Shown here: one piece after another, positions 12,801 to 20,067 of the stretch
Position numbering within the stretch: position 1 is the first letter of the stretch
Layout of the letters: the number at the start of each line of letters is the position of its first letter
NCBI GenBank assembly: GCA_026874595.1
Contig: CM049306.1
Coordinates: 88,053,142-88,117,141 of the forward strand
Source of the DNA: Sipunculus nudus
Lineage: Eukaryota; Annelida; Sipuncula; Golfingiida; Sipunculidae
Direction of reading: 5' to 3'
Length of the DNA stretch: 64,000 bases
Made by a program: the position numbers and the translations under genes
Notes under the pieces: generated by a model
What the model was told of the DNA's origin: nothing
Database searches by the model: none
The model's input: only the letters and a program-made list of their open reading frames with translations

Positions 12801-14793
12801 GAGGTCAGGTGAATAACAGTTGGTGTCACATTTTGCTTCCAACTGCAGTTTGACACCTGCAATCATCTGCTTTCATTGATCTGATTACATTCTTGGCTGA
12901 ATGCAAGTTGGCGAAGCAGCACAGTGGTGAAACCAAACAAAACATACTAAAGCAAGCAGTGGTTATGCATTAGGATCATATCAGCATATAGCATATAGCA
13001 GCAGATCATCACTAAATGAATGGTGTAATAAACAACAAGAATAATAAATATTCTGAACTCTGTACCACCCTTTTTAAACATAAATAGTTAAATACCAGTG
13101 GTGTAACAATACATTAGCAACCCCGTATATTGTGACACAAAGTCAAATGTTATGGTACTATCATAAGATCCCTGTAACAAAACGCTGTCAACATTTTACC
13201 ATCAAGCAGTAAATGGGTCGGACATGTAATAATAGTCTCTTATCACCACAGAAGGAGTGAAATACGGATCTTCATTTGTAAGTAGCTAGTTGAAGGCATC
13301 TGATTCTCAAATCTTTTATATTCTATTTGAGGTTTGGAAATCCCATAAACCCATAATACTGTCCTGTATCTTGTATCACATTATAAGCCATCTATCTCAA
13401 AAGTAATTATACTGAAATAATATATTATTACAGCTCTGATACATAAAATTTGAGTAAAAAGACTTTAATTATATAAGCTTTATTGTTTATATGTATACAC
13501 TGTACATGCTGTACATTTTATTTATATAATTCATACCTGCACTTTGCAGTGTTTTCTTCATGAACTTTCTTGTAAAAGCTGCAGATGTCACCAGAAGTCT
13601 GAGGTATGGGAAGCTGAGGACATATCCTGTCCATTCTTTTCTGAAAAAAATTAAAAAATAAACATATACCATACATACATGTACATGTTCAGAAGTTTTG
13701 TATGAAAATAAGGTTTGCTTAACCAGTGCAGTGCACAAAAATACATTAATGAGCTTCATTCATCTTTAACTTTAATAAAATAACAGCTCTGAATTTTTGC
13801 CCAAACATTTATAGTCTGTTTTATCCCCTCCTGTCCACCCTTTTTTTACTAGGAAAATTTTGTGGGAGAAAAATGACAATAAAGGATAGAAAATTAATGG
13901 ACCTAATATTCAACAAGGAAAATAAAACCCCTGCTTTACGGAGTATTTAAGACACAATATTATTTTAAAATATGAGAAATCAGTCTACATATAACAACAT
14001 ATCACAGCCACTTATGGCGGATAAGGTTATTGGTCACATACAAAAACAGTTTCAGTTGACAGGTGCTGATTGGGTGATGTCATGTAAAAACTCTAAAAAA
14101 TAGGACCACTCATGGGTACTCATGCAGGGACATGCTTAATCAGTCAGGTTACTGGAAAGAGTAAAAAAAGTTTTAAAAATAAACTGGAGATTAACTTTAA
14201 AATTTTTGCTTCCCATATTAGGTTGGCACTTCCACTGGCAGCTTTCTAGGAAAGTTTTGAAAAACACAAGCTTTTATGAAAAATAATATAAAAAAAAGGG
14301 TGGACACAGTTTGGTGGAATGCGGTATACTATTTTAATCAACAACTACAACCTCTTTCTTGTCTCCATTTCCATCATTGCTTGGTGATATCTGGACGATG
14401 CTCCTACCACTATATCTGTCATGGTGCCAAAACGTGAATTTAAATACAAACAAAATAGCCCTGCAAAGTATGTGACTGTTCCCTTATTATGTCTCATCTA
14501 TTGGCCAATAAACCGGAATGCAAGAGAAAGAGTTTGTGCCTGTGTGTGTTTGTGGGCAAAATATTACATATGACAAATATATCATAATATAATATCACAG
14601 ATGATATCTGTAATCCATCAGTTCCTAGCTTCATTACCTGGGCAATCTCCACAGGTCTGAAAGCCGATGGGCTGCCTCTCGGCTGATGGTATCCTGTTCT
14701 GTGTGCCAGCCACAGTTTAATGAAGAAATATAAAGTAGCCAGAGATACGAGGACCAATGTGAGCTCCATGTTTATCCTTCTCCCATTACACAT
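735..14793 (-). CDS. Membrane-anchored or secreted GalT-like HIT-superfamily protein, 12 exons, 523 aa
   Basis: Gene model joined from twelve minus-strand exons: 14793-14638, 13640-13537, 12842-12461, 11127-11024, 10727-10671, 7914-7747, 7002-6872, 5725-5583, 4138-4054, 3035-2977, 2581-2477 and 812-735. All junctions are GT-AG, all phases agree, and the coding length is 1572 nt. Residues about 11-30 are a hydrophobic segment (signal anchor or signal peptide). Residues 53-214 hold Cys59, 72, 86, 111, 134 and 167 and match nothing I recognise. From about 250 the protein reads like galactose-1-phosphate uridylyltransferase: a CDFC pair at 261-264 in the place of the GALT zinc CxxC, then a beta-rich stretch, then GASQVHPHIHV with His354, His356 and His358. 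GALT transferases have HPHxQ; His at the third position resembles HIT hydrolases. Substrate is unknown; a nucleotide or nucleotide-sugar phosphoryl reaction is the family expectation. A candidate AATAAA lies at 76-71. Family assignment is firm; function is open. Confidence 0.83.
950..2080. repeat. Degenerate tandem repeat in intron 11 with ERE-like palindromes
   Basis: About eight diverged units of roughly 100-170 bp share blocks reading 'tagctcacagaatatagg', 'gtgaccttatttcaa', 'gatttcccaggacct', 'tttctaggttcaac' and 'tttgtgcccatctgac'. Most units have a GGTCAnnnTGACC-like palindrome. One, at 1717-1731, is a perfect AGGTCA-CTA-TGACCT. The block lies wholly inside the last intron of the HIT-like gene. 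Confidence 0.75.
2477..2581 (-). CDS. HIT-like gene, exon 11
   Basis: 105 nt, phase 0 at both ends, residues 464-498. GYPMPAIARMATRGSLSDVR reads like the conserved C-terminal strand of GALT-type proteins, where a P-x-x-R/A-R segment precedes an S/D-rich turn. Donor GGG|GTAAGT. Confidence 0.8.
2977..3035 (-). CDS. HIT-like gene, exon 10
   Basis: 59 nt, two leading bases completing Ala444, then YIDKLGKLCFSMAVAFPPM (residues 445-463), phase 0 out. Strong acceptor TTACTTGTTTTTCAG and donor ATG|GTAAGT. Confidence 0.8.
4054..4138 (-). CDS. HIT-like gene, exon 9
   Basis: 85 nt, phase 0 in and phase 1 out, residues 416-443. It begins TAVRDYEIVIISHKADEVFF, the strand and helix expected after exon 8. 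It is the only exon-like interval I found in this large intron with the phases needed to join exons 8 and 10 and a plausible sequence. Donor CGAG|GTATGT. Confidence 0.78.
5195..5375. mobile_element. Possible Tigger-like miniature element (one end only)
   Basis: The sequence is built from repeated 'attaagaccacc' and 'agggtggtctcataaca' blocks and ends AAGGTCCACTG followed by TA, which looks like a pogo/Tigger terminal repeat. I could not place the left end, so the boundary is approximate. It lies in intron 8 of the HIT-like gene. Confidence 0.35.
5583..5725 (-). CDS. HIT-like gene, exon 8
   Basis: 143 nt, two leading bases completing Gly368, then residues 369-415, phase 0 out. NYFNDLIKIHAELDLVLYY resembles the helix that follows the HPH strand in GALT relatives, where the second half of the molecule begins. 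The phase match with exon 7 only works if GTCAGT at 6871 is the donor. Confidence 0.83.
5926..6871. repeat. 57-bp minisatellite derived from the exon 7 / intron 7 boundary
   Basis: About 13 units of 57 bp, unit beginning 'aaacaatgatatatacagat' and containing 'aatactgaccataacatc'. The array abuts exon 7, and the last 28 exonic bases (6872-6899) are themselves a unit half. On the minus strand nearly every copy holds G|GTCAGT, the donor used by exon 7. The unit nearest the exon reads GTCAGG. A miniature transposon (6292-6498) interrupts the array. Confidence 0.9.
6292..6498. mobile_element. GGGGCGGATCC miniature element, copy 1 (TSD TATAT)
   Basis: A 207-bp insertion with inverted ends CAGGGGCGGATCCAGG and CCGGATCCGCTTCTG and an internal G-run/C-run pair. 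It sits in the 57-bp array, so the empty site is known from neighbouring units: 'gatatatacag' has become 'gatatat' + element + 'tatatacag', a 5-bp duplication TATAT (6287-6291 and 6499-6503). No protein is encoded. Confidence 0.85.
6872..7002 (-). CDS. HIT-like gene, exon 7 (HPHIH active site)
   Basis: 131 nt, residues 325-367 with split Trp324 and Gly368. Contains LLPHAGASQVHPHIHVSV; His354, His356 and His358 form an HxHxH triad. By alignment with E. coli GALT (HPH..Q), His356 would be the nucleophile. The donor ATG|GTCAGT is the first of a run of near-identical donors, because the last 28 exonic bases and the first intronic bases are also the unit of the adjoining 57-bp array. Confidence 0.87.
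7487..7664. mobile_element. Tigger-like MITE
   Basis: A 178-bp element with terminal inverted repeats CAGTAAAACCTTGCC and TTGAGGTTTTACTG, preceded by TA and followed by AA (a decayed TA duplication). The interior holds repeated 'gtaaccacctcaaaat' / 'caaccaccttgaaactg' blocks. It lies in intron 6 of the HIT-like gene, about 80 bp from exon 6. Confidence 0.7.
7747..7914 (-). CDS. HIT-like gene, exon 6 (GalT-like core)
   Basis: 168 nt, residues 269-323 with split Arg268 and Trp324. The segment runs DPFGRIETAHVYTATNVFKY followed by a WHSMVV strand and a DHHPL turn. This is the order seen before the active site in GALT-type proteins: FGR, an N-F-K/P core, then an H-x-x-V strand. Confidence 0.85.
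7915..10670. other. Intron 5 of the HIT-like gene
   Basis: AT-rich sequence of about 2.8 kb. Apart from a run of 13 G near 9026-9038 I see no gene, tandem repeat or recognisable mobile element in it. Confidence 0.6.
10671..10727 (-). CDS. HIT-like gene, exon 5 (CDFC motif)
   Basis: A 57-nt exon, residues 250-267 with split codons at both ends. It carries SCDFCQYR (Cys261 and Cys264), which sits where GALT proteins carry their N-terminal zinc-binding CxxC pair. The acceptor is TTGTTGACAG and the donor is CGGAG|GTAAAG. Confidence 0.78.
11024..11127 (-). CDS. HIT-like gene, exon 4
   Basis: 104 nt, phase 0 in and phase 2 out, residues 215-248 plus part of Tyr249. It begins NMTFIFNRLTREHTIINSLR and ends with a basic, proline-containing stretch that leads into the catalytic domain. 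It begins with an NMT sequon. Donor is GTAAGT. Confidence 0.78.
11128..12460. other. Intron 3 of the HIT-like gene
   Basis: AT-rich intron of about 1.3 kb. Short repeats 'actggct(a/g)atac' occur at about 12268-12330 (a decayed 10-12 bp motif). Nothing else is recognised. Confidence 0.5.
12461..12842 (-). CDS. HIT-like gene, exon 3 (N-terminal region of unknown family)
   Basis: The largest exon, 382 nt, encoding residues 88-214 after a split Ser87. It is open throughout and carries an NVT sequon, three cysteines (111, 134, 167) and a mainly helical-looking composition. The acceptor is CTGCAG at 12843-12848 and the donor is CAG|GTGATC, phase 0. An upstream GCAG at about 12856 is a rival acceptor, but it gives a phase that does not fit exon 2. 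Confidence 0.78.
12843..14637. other. Introns 1 and 2 of the HIT-like gene (apart from exon 2)
   Basis: Intronic, AT-rich, with exon 2 at 13537-13640. No repeat family seen. Short homopolymer runs only. Confidence 0.5.
13537..13640 (-). CDS. HIT-like gene, exon 2
   Basis: 104 nt, phase 0 in and phase 2 out, encoding residues 53-86 plus two bases of Ser87. Another frame is also open here, but only the frame beginning KRMDRICPQLP joins exon 1 (phase 0) and exon 3 (one leading base) without a stop. It supplies Cys59, Cys72 and Cys86, suggesting an oxidised luminal or extracellular region. The acceptor is a pyrimidine-rich TTTTTTTCAG and the donor is CAG|GTATGA. Confidence 0.72.
14638..14793 (-). 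CDS. HIT-like gene, exon 1 (start codon, hydrophobic anchor)
   Basis: Encodes residues 1-52 and ends in phase 0 at CAG|GTAATG. The chosen ATG is at 14793; a second in-frame ATG lies eight codons on, just before the hydrophobic run LTLVLVSLATLYFFIKLWLA, so either could start translation. Basic residues flank the segment on both sides, so its orientation is not clear. The following sequence, rich in Pro, Arg and Ser, looks like a stalk. Confidence 0.75.
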
Positions 14794-15014
14794 CCCTGTA
14801 TCATAAAAAAAAAATCCTTATAATATTGAAGTGACAGTCCCAATATAAAGAAGCATTCTATAGTTGCATCAAATCAGCTGTACCCATCAATCGCATGTTT
14901 TTTCATCTGATTAAGTTCATATCCTCCAGTAAACATTGTACCTGAAATACTAGTCATGACAGTCCATCTTGAACGCTATTTTCATAACCTGGTGTGGCAA
15001 CAGGATAATTGGCT
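14794..15014 (-). promoter_or_regulatory. Intergenic gap between two head-to-tail minus-strand genes
   Basis: Only 221 bp separate the stop codon of the upstream orphan gene (15015) from the start codon of the HIT-like gene (14793). Any HIT-like promoter without a further 5' exon must lie here. No TATA box or CpG-rich segment is obvious. An untranslated exon further upstream, or readthrough from the upstream gene, are alternatives. Confidence 0.3.
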
Positions 15015-15167
15015 TCAGTATAATACGTCATCATTTTCAATGGCTATGTCTTTGTTTTCAAGTGCGTTTGTATGAGCCATGACGTAGCTGATCCTGATGT
15101 ACAACAGATAACTTGTGTCTGATGCACAGACATACCAAACCCTTGCATTATTTGTCCCATTGATAGT
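15015..15167 (-). CDS. Orphan gene, exon 3 (stop codon)
   Basis: 153 nt, phase 0 in, 50 residues and TGA. It begins TINGTNNARVWYVCASDTSY and ends in an acidic tail. Acceptor ATTTTAATTCAG. NGT is a potential glycosylation sequon, although no signal peptide was found. Confidence 0.62.
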   Translation of the reverse strand, partial: TINGTNNARVWYVCASDTSYLLYIRISYVMAHTNALENKDIAIENDDVLY

Positions 15168-17604
15168 CTGAATTAAAATGATACACAGGTGTGAATCCAT
15201 GCAATGTCCTTTCAATGGAGTAAAAAAGTTAAACAAAATCCTTTAACATTTGAAACTTAACAAGTTACATGTACGTCAAGGGCTTGTGGTTCTATGGTTA
15301 CCACAGTACTAGCCTATATGGCTGACCAGACAGAGCCATTGCAGAGCAACTACAATATCGTTCACGCACTGTCTTGACAAGGTATGTATGTACACTGATA
15401 CACGATTACCGTGTCTAGCGGTGTCAGGGAAAGAGATCATGATCAGTGGCCTGGGCGATAATACAAATATTTATGAAATTAAACAAGAAAAAAGTAGAAA
15501 ATATCCATAGATTATGAATCTTATATAACCAAAAACCAATGCAGCATTTAATGCACACTTAATAAATGAAAAATGGAAACCATTTAAAAAAAATTAACAG
15601 GGTTAAAGATCTACGAACCTGAATACGGCTCGTGCAGCGGTCCTCCGGCCCATAGACATACAGAGCTATATTGTCTATGCTCCGGCTTCCAAAGTTTTGC
15701 ATGTAGTTCACCTCGGCACCTACAGGTGGCGCCAACCACAAATGAAACGCATGTGTGGCGAGAATGCGAGGTGGCTATTGGAAAAGTTGGATTAACAGGA
15801 ATTTTTATTAATAAAAGACAGACATGCAAATACTCTGTATGAAGATACATAATTGAAGTTGGTAAAGAAATTTATCATAACAATTTGGCCCCCTAATGAC
15901 TGCATGGGCAATGTTAGAGGCCTGCTGTCACCTTGCAAGTAGGCCTAGTCGACTGAGACATGTAGGCTCCAAGAGCAATACGCGTATATATATATATATA
16001 CGTATGTGCATCTCGTCCACATGATTTATATATTAACTCGTGGATCACATTTTTCGCATACATGCGTAAATGGGACGCAGATATTTCAGGAACGTTAATA
16101 ATGTTTTCTAAAAATAACTTTATTATGGGGGTTTATGCGGGAGTAAATTAAAATCTTCAGCTTCGGATATCTTGGTGCTATACTGGTAACCGTGTTAATG
16201 TGATATTAAAAAATGCTAATTATTAGCATTAGTAATATCACCTTACCATGTACTAACACATGTACCTAATACATGTTCTACCAACAATTCATGACTAAAG
16301 GTAAAAGACAGTACTTTGATTTACATGCTTCTTATCTATATTAACAAAGAGAAGAGACCACGAAATACTTGTAGAACCAGGACACAGGATTGGGGTAGTG
16401 GTGCACTTTGTTCCTTTAAAATTCTACAGAAATGCTGAATTCAAAAGGCCACACGCTATTTTCTCTGCGTAAAATCATTGAAATTAGACCCATCGCCGCA
16501 GTAACCTGATCACGAACACAAGGCCTACAAGCCTATGTTCACACTAACTTAAGCAGAGACTTATGTAATTAATGTACACAAGAGGCAGGCTTGATATATG
16601 AATTTAAAAGAACATTAATTAAAGGTTCATTTTATAAGGAACACACGTATCCAAATAAATAAATTGATCGATTTTACAAATTGCACAAGGCATCACATAG
16701 GGTAACTTGTGCCAAGAAAGTACGATTAGATTCCGATAGAGTCCACTTTATGAAAGTTGTATACTGTACCCTTCCGTAGTGTAAGAAAAACACTCCTGGT
16801 CAAAACTTTCGTATACCATCATATGATAATTATAGGGGCGGATTTAGGGGGGCAGGGAGCGCCCCCCCCCTTTTTTCGACCTTACCAAAAGCCTTACCTT
16901 TAGCGACTATTTAGAATCTGTAAAGTTATTCCGCGATATAACATTGAATGTCAGGGTTCTGGTGGGGGGGGGGGCATGGCCCCCTTCAGCACCCCCGTGG
17001 CTTACGCCCCTGTTAATACGGCGAGACATCTCTTGTCGCGCATCTTTCTCAATTTACCTGTGTTCCGCTGGGCAGAATCATTTACAACGATTTAAATGAT
17101 GCATGGATCCGGTACATACTAAGTATACATCATTTGCTGGACTAGCCGTGACAAACACGAATTATTTTTAGGGCCCCCTACTGAGTCGTGACACAAGCCA
17201 GATTTAGAACCGCCCTGCAAGTCCACGCCACGCTTTATATAACAGTATCTCCGCATACAGTCAACAGCAGACCGCAGGCAGAAATCTCCCGTACATGCAG
17301 AACAATATACGAATATATTGGGTTATAACGGAATATTTCACACACATGGTAGGTGTCGTTGGAGAGATAACAAATTTATTAAAAGGTCTAGTGTGTTTAT
17401 TTAAAGTGACACGATACTTGTAAGCAATGAGGCGTTGTCAACAATGACGAAAATATTTGCATCCTCATGGGGCCTTATAATGCGATCCTCAGAGTTAGAT
17501 GTCCAGGCACGCTGGCAAGCCAGTAAGCTGGCCATAATGTCAGAGGGCCGATCTTGCGCTATTGCTGGACCACCATGCTTAAAGACTGTTTCCTTTGTCA
17601 ACAT
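15015..17604 (-). CDS. Orphan 3-exon gene, 146 aa, unknown family
   Basis: Three minus-strand exons (17604-17418, 15719-15619, 15167-15015) join with matching phases (1, then 0) and end in TGA. The ATG at 17604 is preceded by an in-frame TAG, which supports it as the start; an internal ATG at residue 24 is an alternative. The product has no hydrophobic anchor. It carries an acidic stretch with FVIVDNASLL near 52-61, then an alternating-strand region (SIDNIALYVYGPEDRC, NNARVWYVCASDTSYLLYIR) that looks beta-rich, with Cys in GPEDRC and WYVCA possibly paired, and an acidic C-terminus. Codons are less AT-rich than the introns, which argues for real coding sequence. I do not recognise the family. 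It lies 221 bp upstream of the HIT-like gene on the same strand. Confidence 0.6.
15619..15719 (-). CDS. Orphan gene, exon 2
   Basis: 101 nt, two leading bases completing Ser63, then 33 codons (AEVNYMQNFGSRSIDNIALY and a GPEDRC stretch), phase 0 out at CAG|GTTCGT. Acceptor CCACCTGTAG is pyrimidine-poor, so this 5' boundary is the weakest part of the model. Confidence 0.58.
16200..16241. other. Nested palindrome, cruciform-prone
   Basis: Outer arms GTGATATTA (16200-16208) and TAATATCAC (16233-16241) and inner arms AATGCTAAT (16212-16220) and ATTAGCATT (16222-16230) are exact inverted repeats around one axis. Weaker symmetry extends to about 16185-16265. It could be the core of a small MITE. 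Confidence 0.75.
16834..17012. mobile_element. GC-rich miniature element, AGGGGCGG...CGCCCCTG ends
   Basis: About 180 bp with short inverted ends (AGGGGCGGATTTAGGGGGG and GGCTTACGCCCCTG) and interior C and G runs. It resembles the GGGGCGGATCC family in outline but differs inside, and I see no clear target duplication. Confidence 0.5.
17418..17604 (-). CDS. Orphan gene, exon 1
   Basis: 187 nt, residues 1-62 plus one base, donor ACAA|GTATCG. It includes IMASLLACQRAWTSNSEDR. The start-codon neighbourhood (CAGCGCCATCTGTATGTT) is repeated at 18764-18960 in a truncated copy. Confidence 0.55.
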
Positions 17605-18763
17605 ACAGATGGCGCTGCATATCTATGGGGCACACTACCAGGTCGTTTTGGTGCTTTGAGCTTTTTCTCACACGTGAATTGACTGATAATGATAATTAAA
17701 ATTACATTTTTTAATGCCCTATCTCTATCAAAATTAAAAAAAAAACTGCACATGTTTGCTTTCAGTTGTAACAAGTCACTAGTTGGCGTTCTGTTATTTC
17801 TTGTGTTTGTATGCTGTAAGGCAAATATATAATATGAGGCCTATACAGGCTGAGGAATAGAACTAAAAAAAGCCACTCAACTAATTGTACAACACCATTA
17901 TGATACATGAATATATCATTAACATTTTAAAACAAACACTTTTCCATGTGACACATTTTTTATGATTTCCCTATTAAGTTGGCATTTATTTGCTGTTTTC
18001 AAATACGAAGTAACGTAGTTAGAGGCATTTGTAACAAAGCAGTCAGAGAATGCACGACCCTGCCAACACTTGGATCCGAATCCCAATCTTGACATATTCC
18101 AATATTTAATAAATTATTAGTGAGTTCGGTTATTAATTATTATTATGGGGGGTGGGGGGGGGGGGGGGGTACGGATTCCTAGGTTCTTGGTGACACAAGC
18201 GGTCTCTAGGTGCTACATAATTTTTGCGTACCTTTTACAATCTACTAGTGGTGGGCCGATCATCGAGTTTTATCGAAAGTCAGTCGCATTGCTGCCACTT
18301 TCAAATCCCAATTACAATAGGCATCAATCGATTATATCATAACCATGATTGTTTTTTTTCAGAATGCTTTTATTTTACAGGCAAAAATGATGTTTGCCCT
18401 GTATGAGAGCCAGCAATTAAGTAGATGTCCTGGATTGTGGTTTAATTCTTGATTATTATAATTTATTAAAATGATACTTTGTAAAAGCATATCTCAGTTA
18501 TAATAAGAAAATATAAAAAGGCAAAAACTTCTATTCTTTCTTAGATATGCAGGCTAGGTTAAGAAAGTAGTTTCACAGATAACTGCATATTTCTTCACAT
18601 TTGTCTGAACCGATTAATAATCGATCATCGATCGGTTTTCTCAAACTGGTGATTGATTATGAAAAAGGAACTGAATCCCACCACTACAATCTACAGACGT
18701 TTCTGTTATTTAACACAATTCCTACCATACATGATGCGGTCAGATTTCTCATCTTACTAACCT

Positions 18764-18960
18764 CTCTTAATTTACCTAGATTCCGCTGGACGCAAAGCAT
18801 AAAATAGACTTAAATGATGCATGGATCCGCCACAGAGTATAATAAAATTAATCACCGTGCAGAGAGACTGTTTCCTGTGTAAACATACAGATGGCGCTGT
18901 CGTTTTGATGCTGTCTCTGACCTTATTCTCATACAAGTTTATAAGGTATTGAATCGACTG
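18764..18960 (-). pseudogene. Truncated copy of the orphan gene's first exon and flank
   Basis: Two blocks match the upstream gene region. The sequence around 18766-18830 matches 17052-17110 ('ttaaatgatgcatggatcc' and 'ttccgctgg' shared). The sequence around 18866-18960 matches 17583-17690 (including 'agactgtttcct' and 'aacatacagatggcgctg'). The coding middle is deleted, so on the minus strand the copied ATG reads only about a dozen codons before a stop. Confidence 0.6.
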
Positions 18961-19340
18961 AAAAAGAAAATACATGTATTTCACAAACAACGATACTTTA
19001 ATGCGTGTTCCAACCTGTCCAACCCGCTTAACCTGTCAAAACCCATATTATTGGGTAGAAAAAAAAACAAACTTCGCTCACCTTATCATTGGTGCCATAC
19101 CTGTTTTAAAATATTGTTAGAGGCTATCCTATATGTTTTACCCATAGGCCTGGTATGCAATACAAAAAATAATGATGGAAGACTCATTTAGTACATTACC
19201 TCGATCATCAATCGCAAACCAAGACTATCTTTTTTTAGAATAAAAAAAATATCTGTACATTTATACACATTGTCCATTTATATATATATTTTTATACGCA
19301 GAATGCATAAAACATTCATTTTACAGACATAAAAACAAAA

Positions 19341-19376
19341 ACTACTACTACTACTACTACTACTTCTACAACTACT
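19341..19376. repeat. (CTA)n trinucleotide run
   Basis: Perfect 'actactactactactactact' followed by an imperfect tail 'tctacaactacta'. Confidence 0.85.
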
Positions 19377-20067
19377 AAGCATGATAACATTACACGTTCC
19401 GTTACACGTTCCGTAAATAAATCGTGAAGGATCATTCACTTTTTTAAAAAGATGTTGTTAAATATTCATTGTTTCAATAAAAATGGAATCCTTAATCCTA
19501 GAAAGTTTTATTTATACTTTTTTTTATAGTCTATTTCTTTTCCATTTTTAAAACTATGTAGAGTTTTACAGAAGAACAACATCAAAGGAGCGTAAAATCA
19601 AATAAAGACATACCTTCATACGAGAGAAAAAACAGTGAACCTCTAGCTAAAGGTACGACGCATGCAGAAATGCTATTTAGTATTACTACACTAGCGTAAG
19701 GGTTTAAATAGGTGAGATTGTTTTTATCCCGTATTTACTCAAGCACAGTGTATACTCACAAATCGACGACCCCGAGAGGGCAAATTTATGGAATGTGCAT
19801 TGCAAATAAATGGTATGCAAGTCGTATACATGGAGCAACAACATTCAGTTTGTACCTCAGAGGGGGAAAAAAGTCCCGCTGTGGACCAAAGTTGACATGC
19901 CCTGTCTGAATGACGGGACCATGTCGTCGATGGTTTATGGATCATTAGATCTGGTATGTGACGTCCTTGGTATGAATTCCTGCAAGGGAGAGAAAAGAGT
20001 GATTTATTACTTAAATAGGATGTGGAAGAAATATTGGTATTCCATTTAATGCAACTCTGACATATAT

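Larger units (their letters stand above)
15720..17417. other. Intron 1 of the orphan gene
   Basis: Holds a 14-nt TA run near 15985-16000, a strong palindrome (16200-16241) and a GC-rich miniature element (16834-17012). The rest shows nothing I can name. Confidence 0.5.
17605..20067. other. Intergenic sequence upstream of the orphan gene
   Basis: AT-rich. Contains a G-rich run at 18147-18170, the truncated exon-1 copy (18764-18960) and a CTA/ACT trinucleotide run at 19341-19376. No convincing gene seen. Confidence 0.5.

Noticed and set aside
12380-12862. A single 160-residue ORF as a separate intronless gene
   Set aside because: It has no start codon in context. Splice sites at 12842 and 12461 join it in phase to exons 2 and 4 of the HIT-like gene.
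13487-13759. The alternative frame of exon 2 (EWTGYVLSFPYLRLLV...) is open and looks protein-like
   Set aside because: Its phases do not match exon 1 (phase 0 out) or exon 3 (one leading base). The KRMDRICPQLP frame fits both.
15280-15350. tRNA-like 'ggcttgtggttctatggttacc' sequence
   Set aside because: No complete cloverleaf or B box could be drawn.
15720-15735. The exon 2 acceptor of the orphan gene lies in a motif like the Helitron palindrome (GGTGGCGCCA)
   Set aside because: The match is short, has one mismatch, and no other repeat sequence surrounds it, so it is probably chance.
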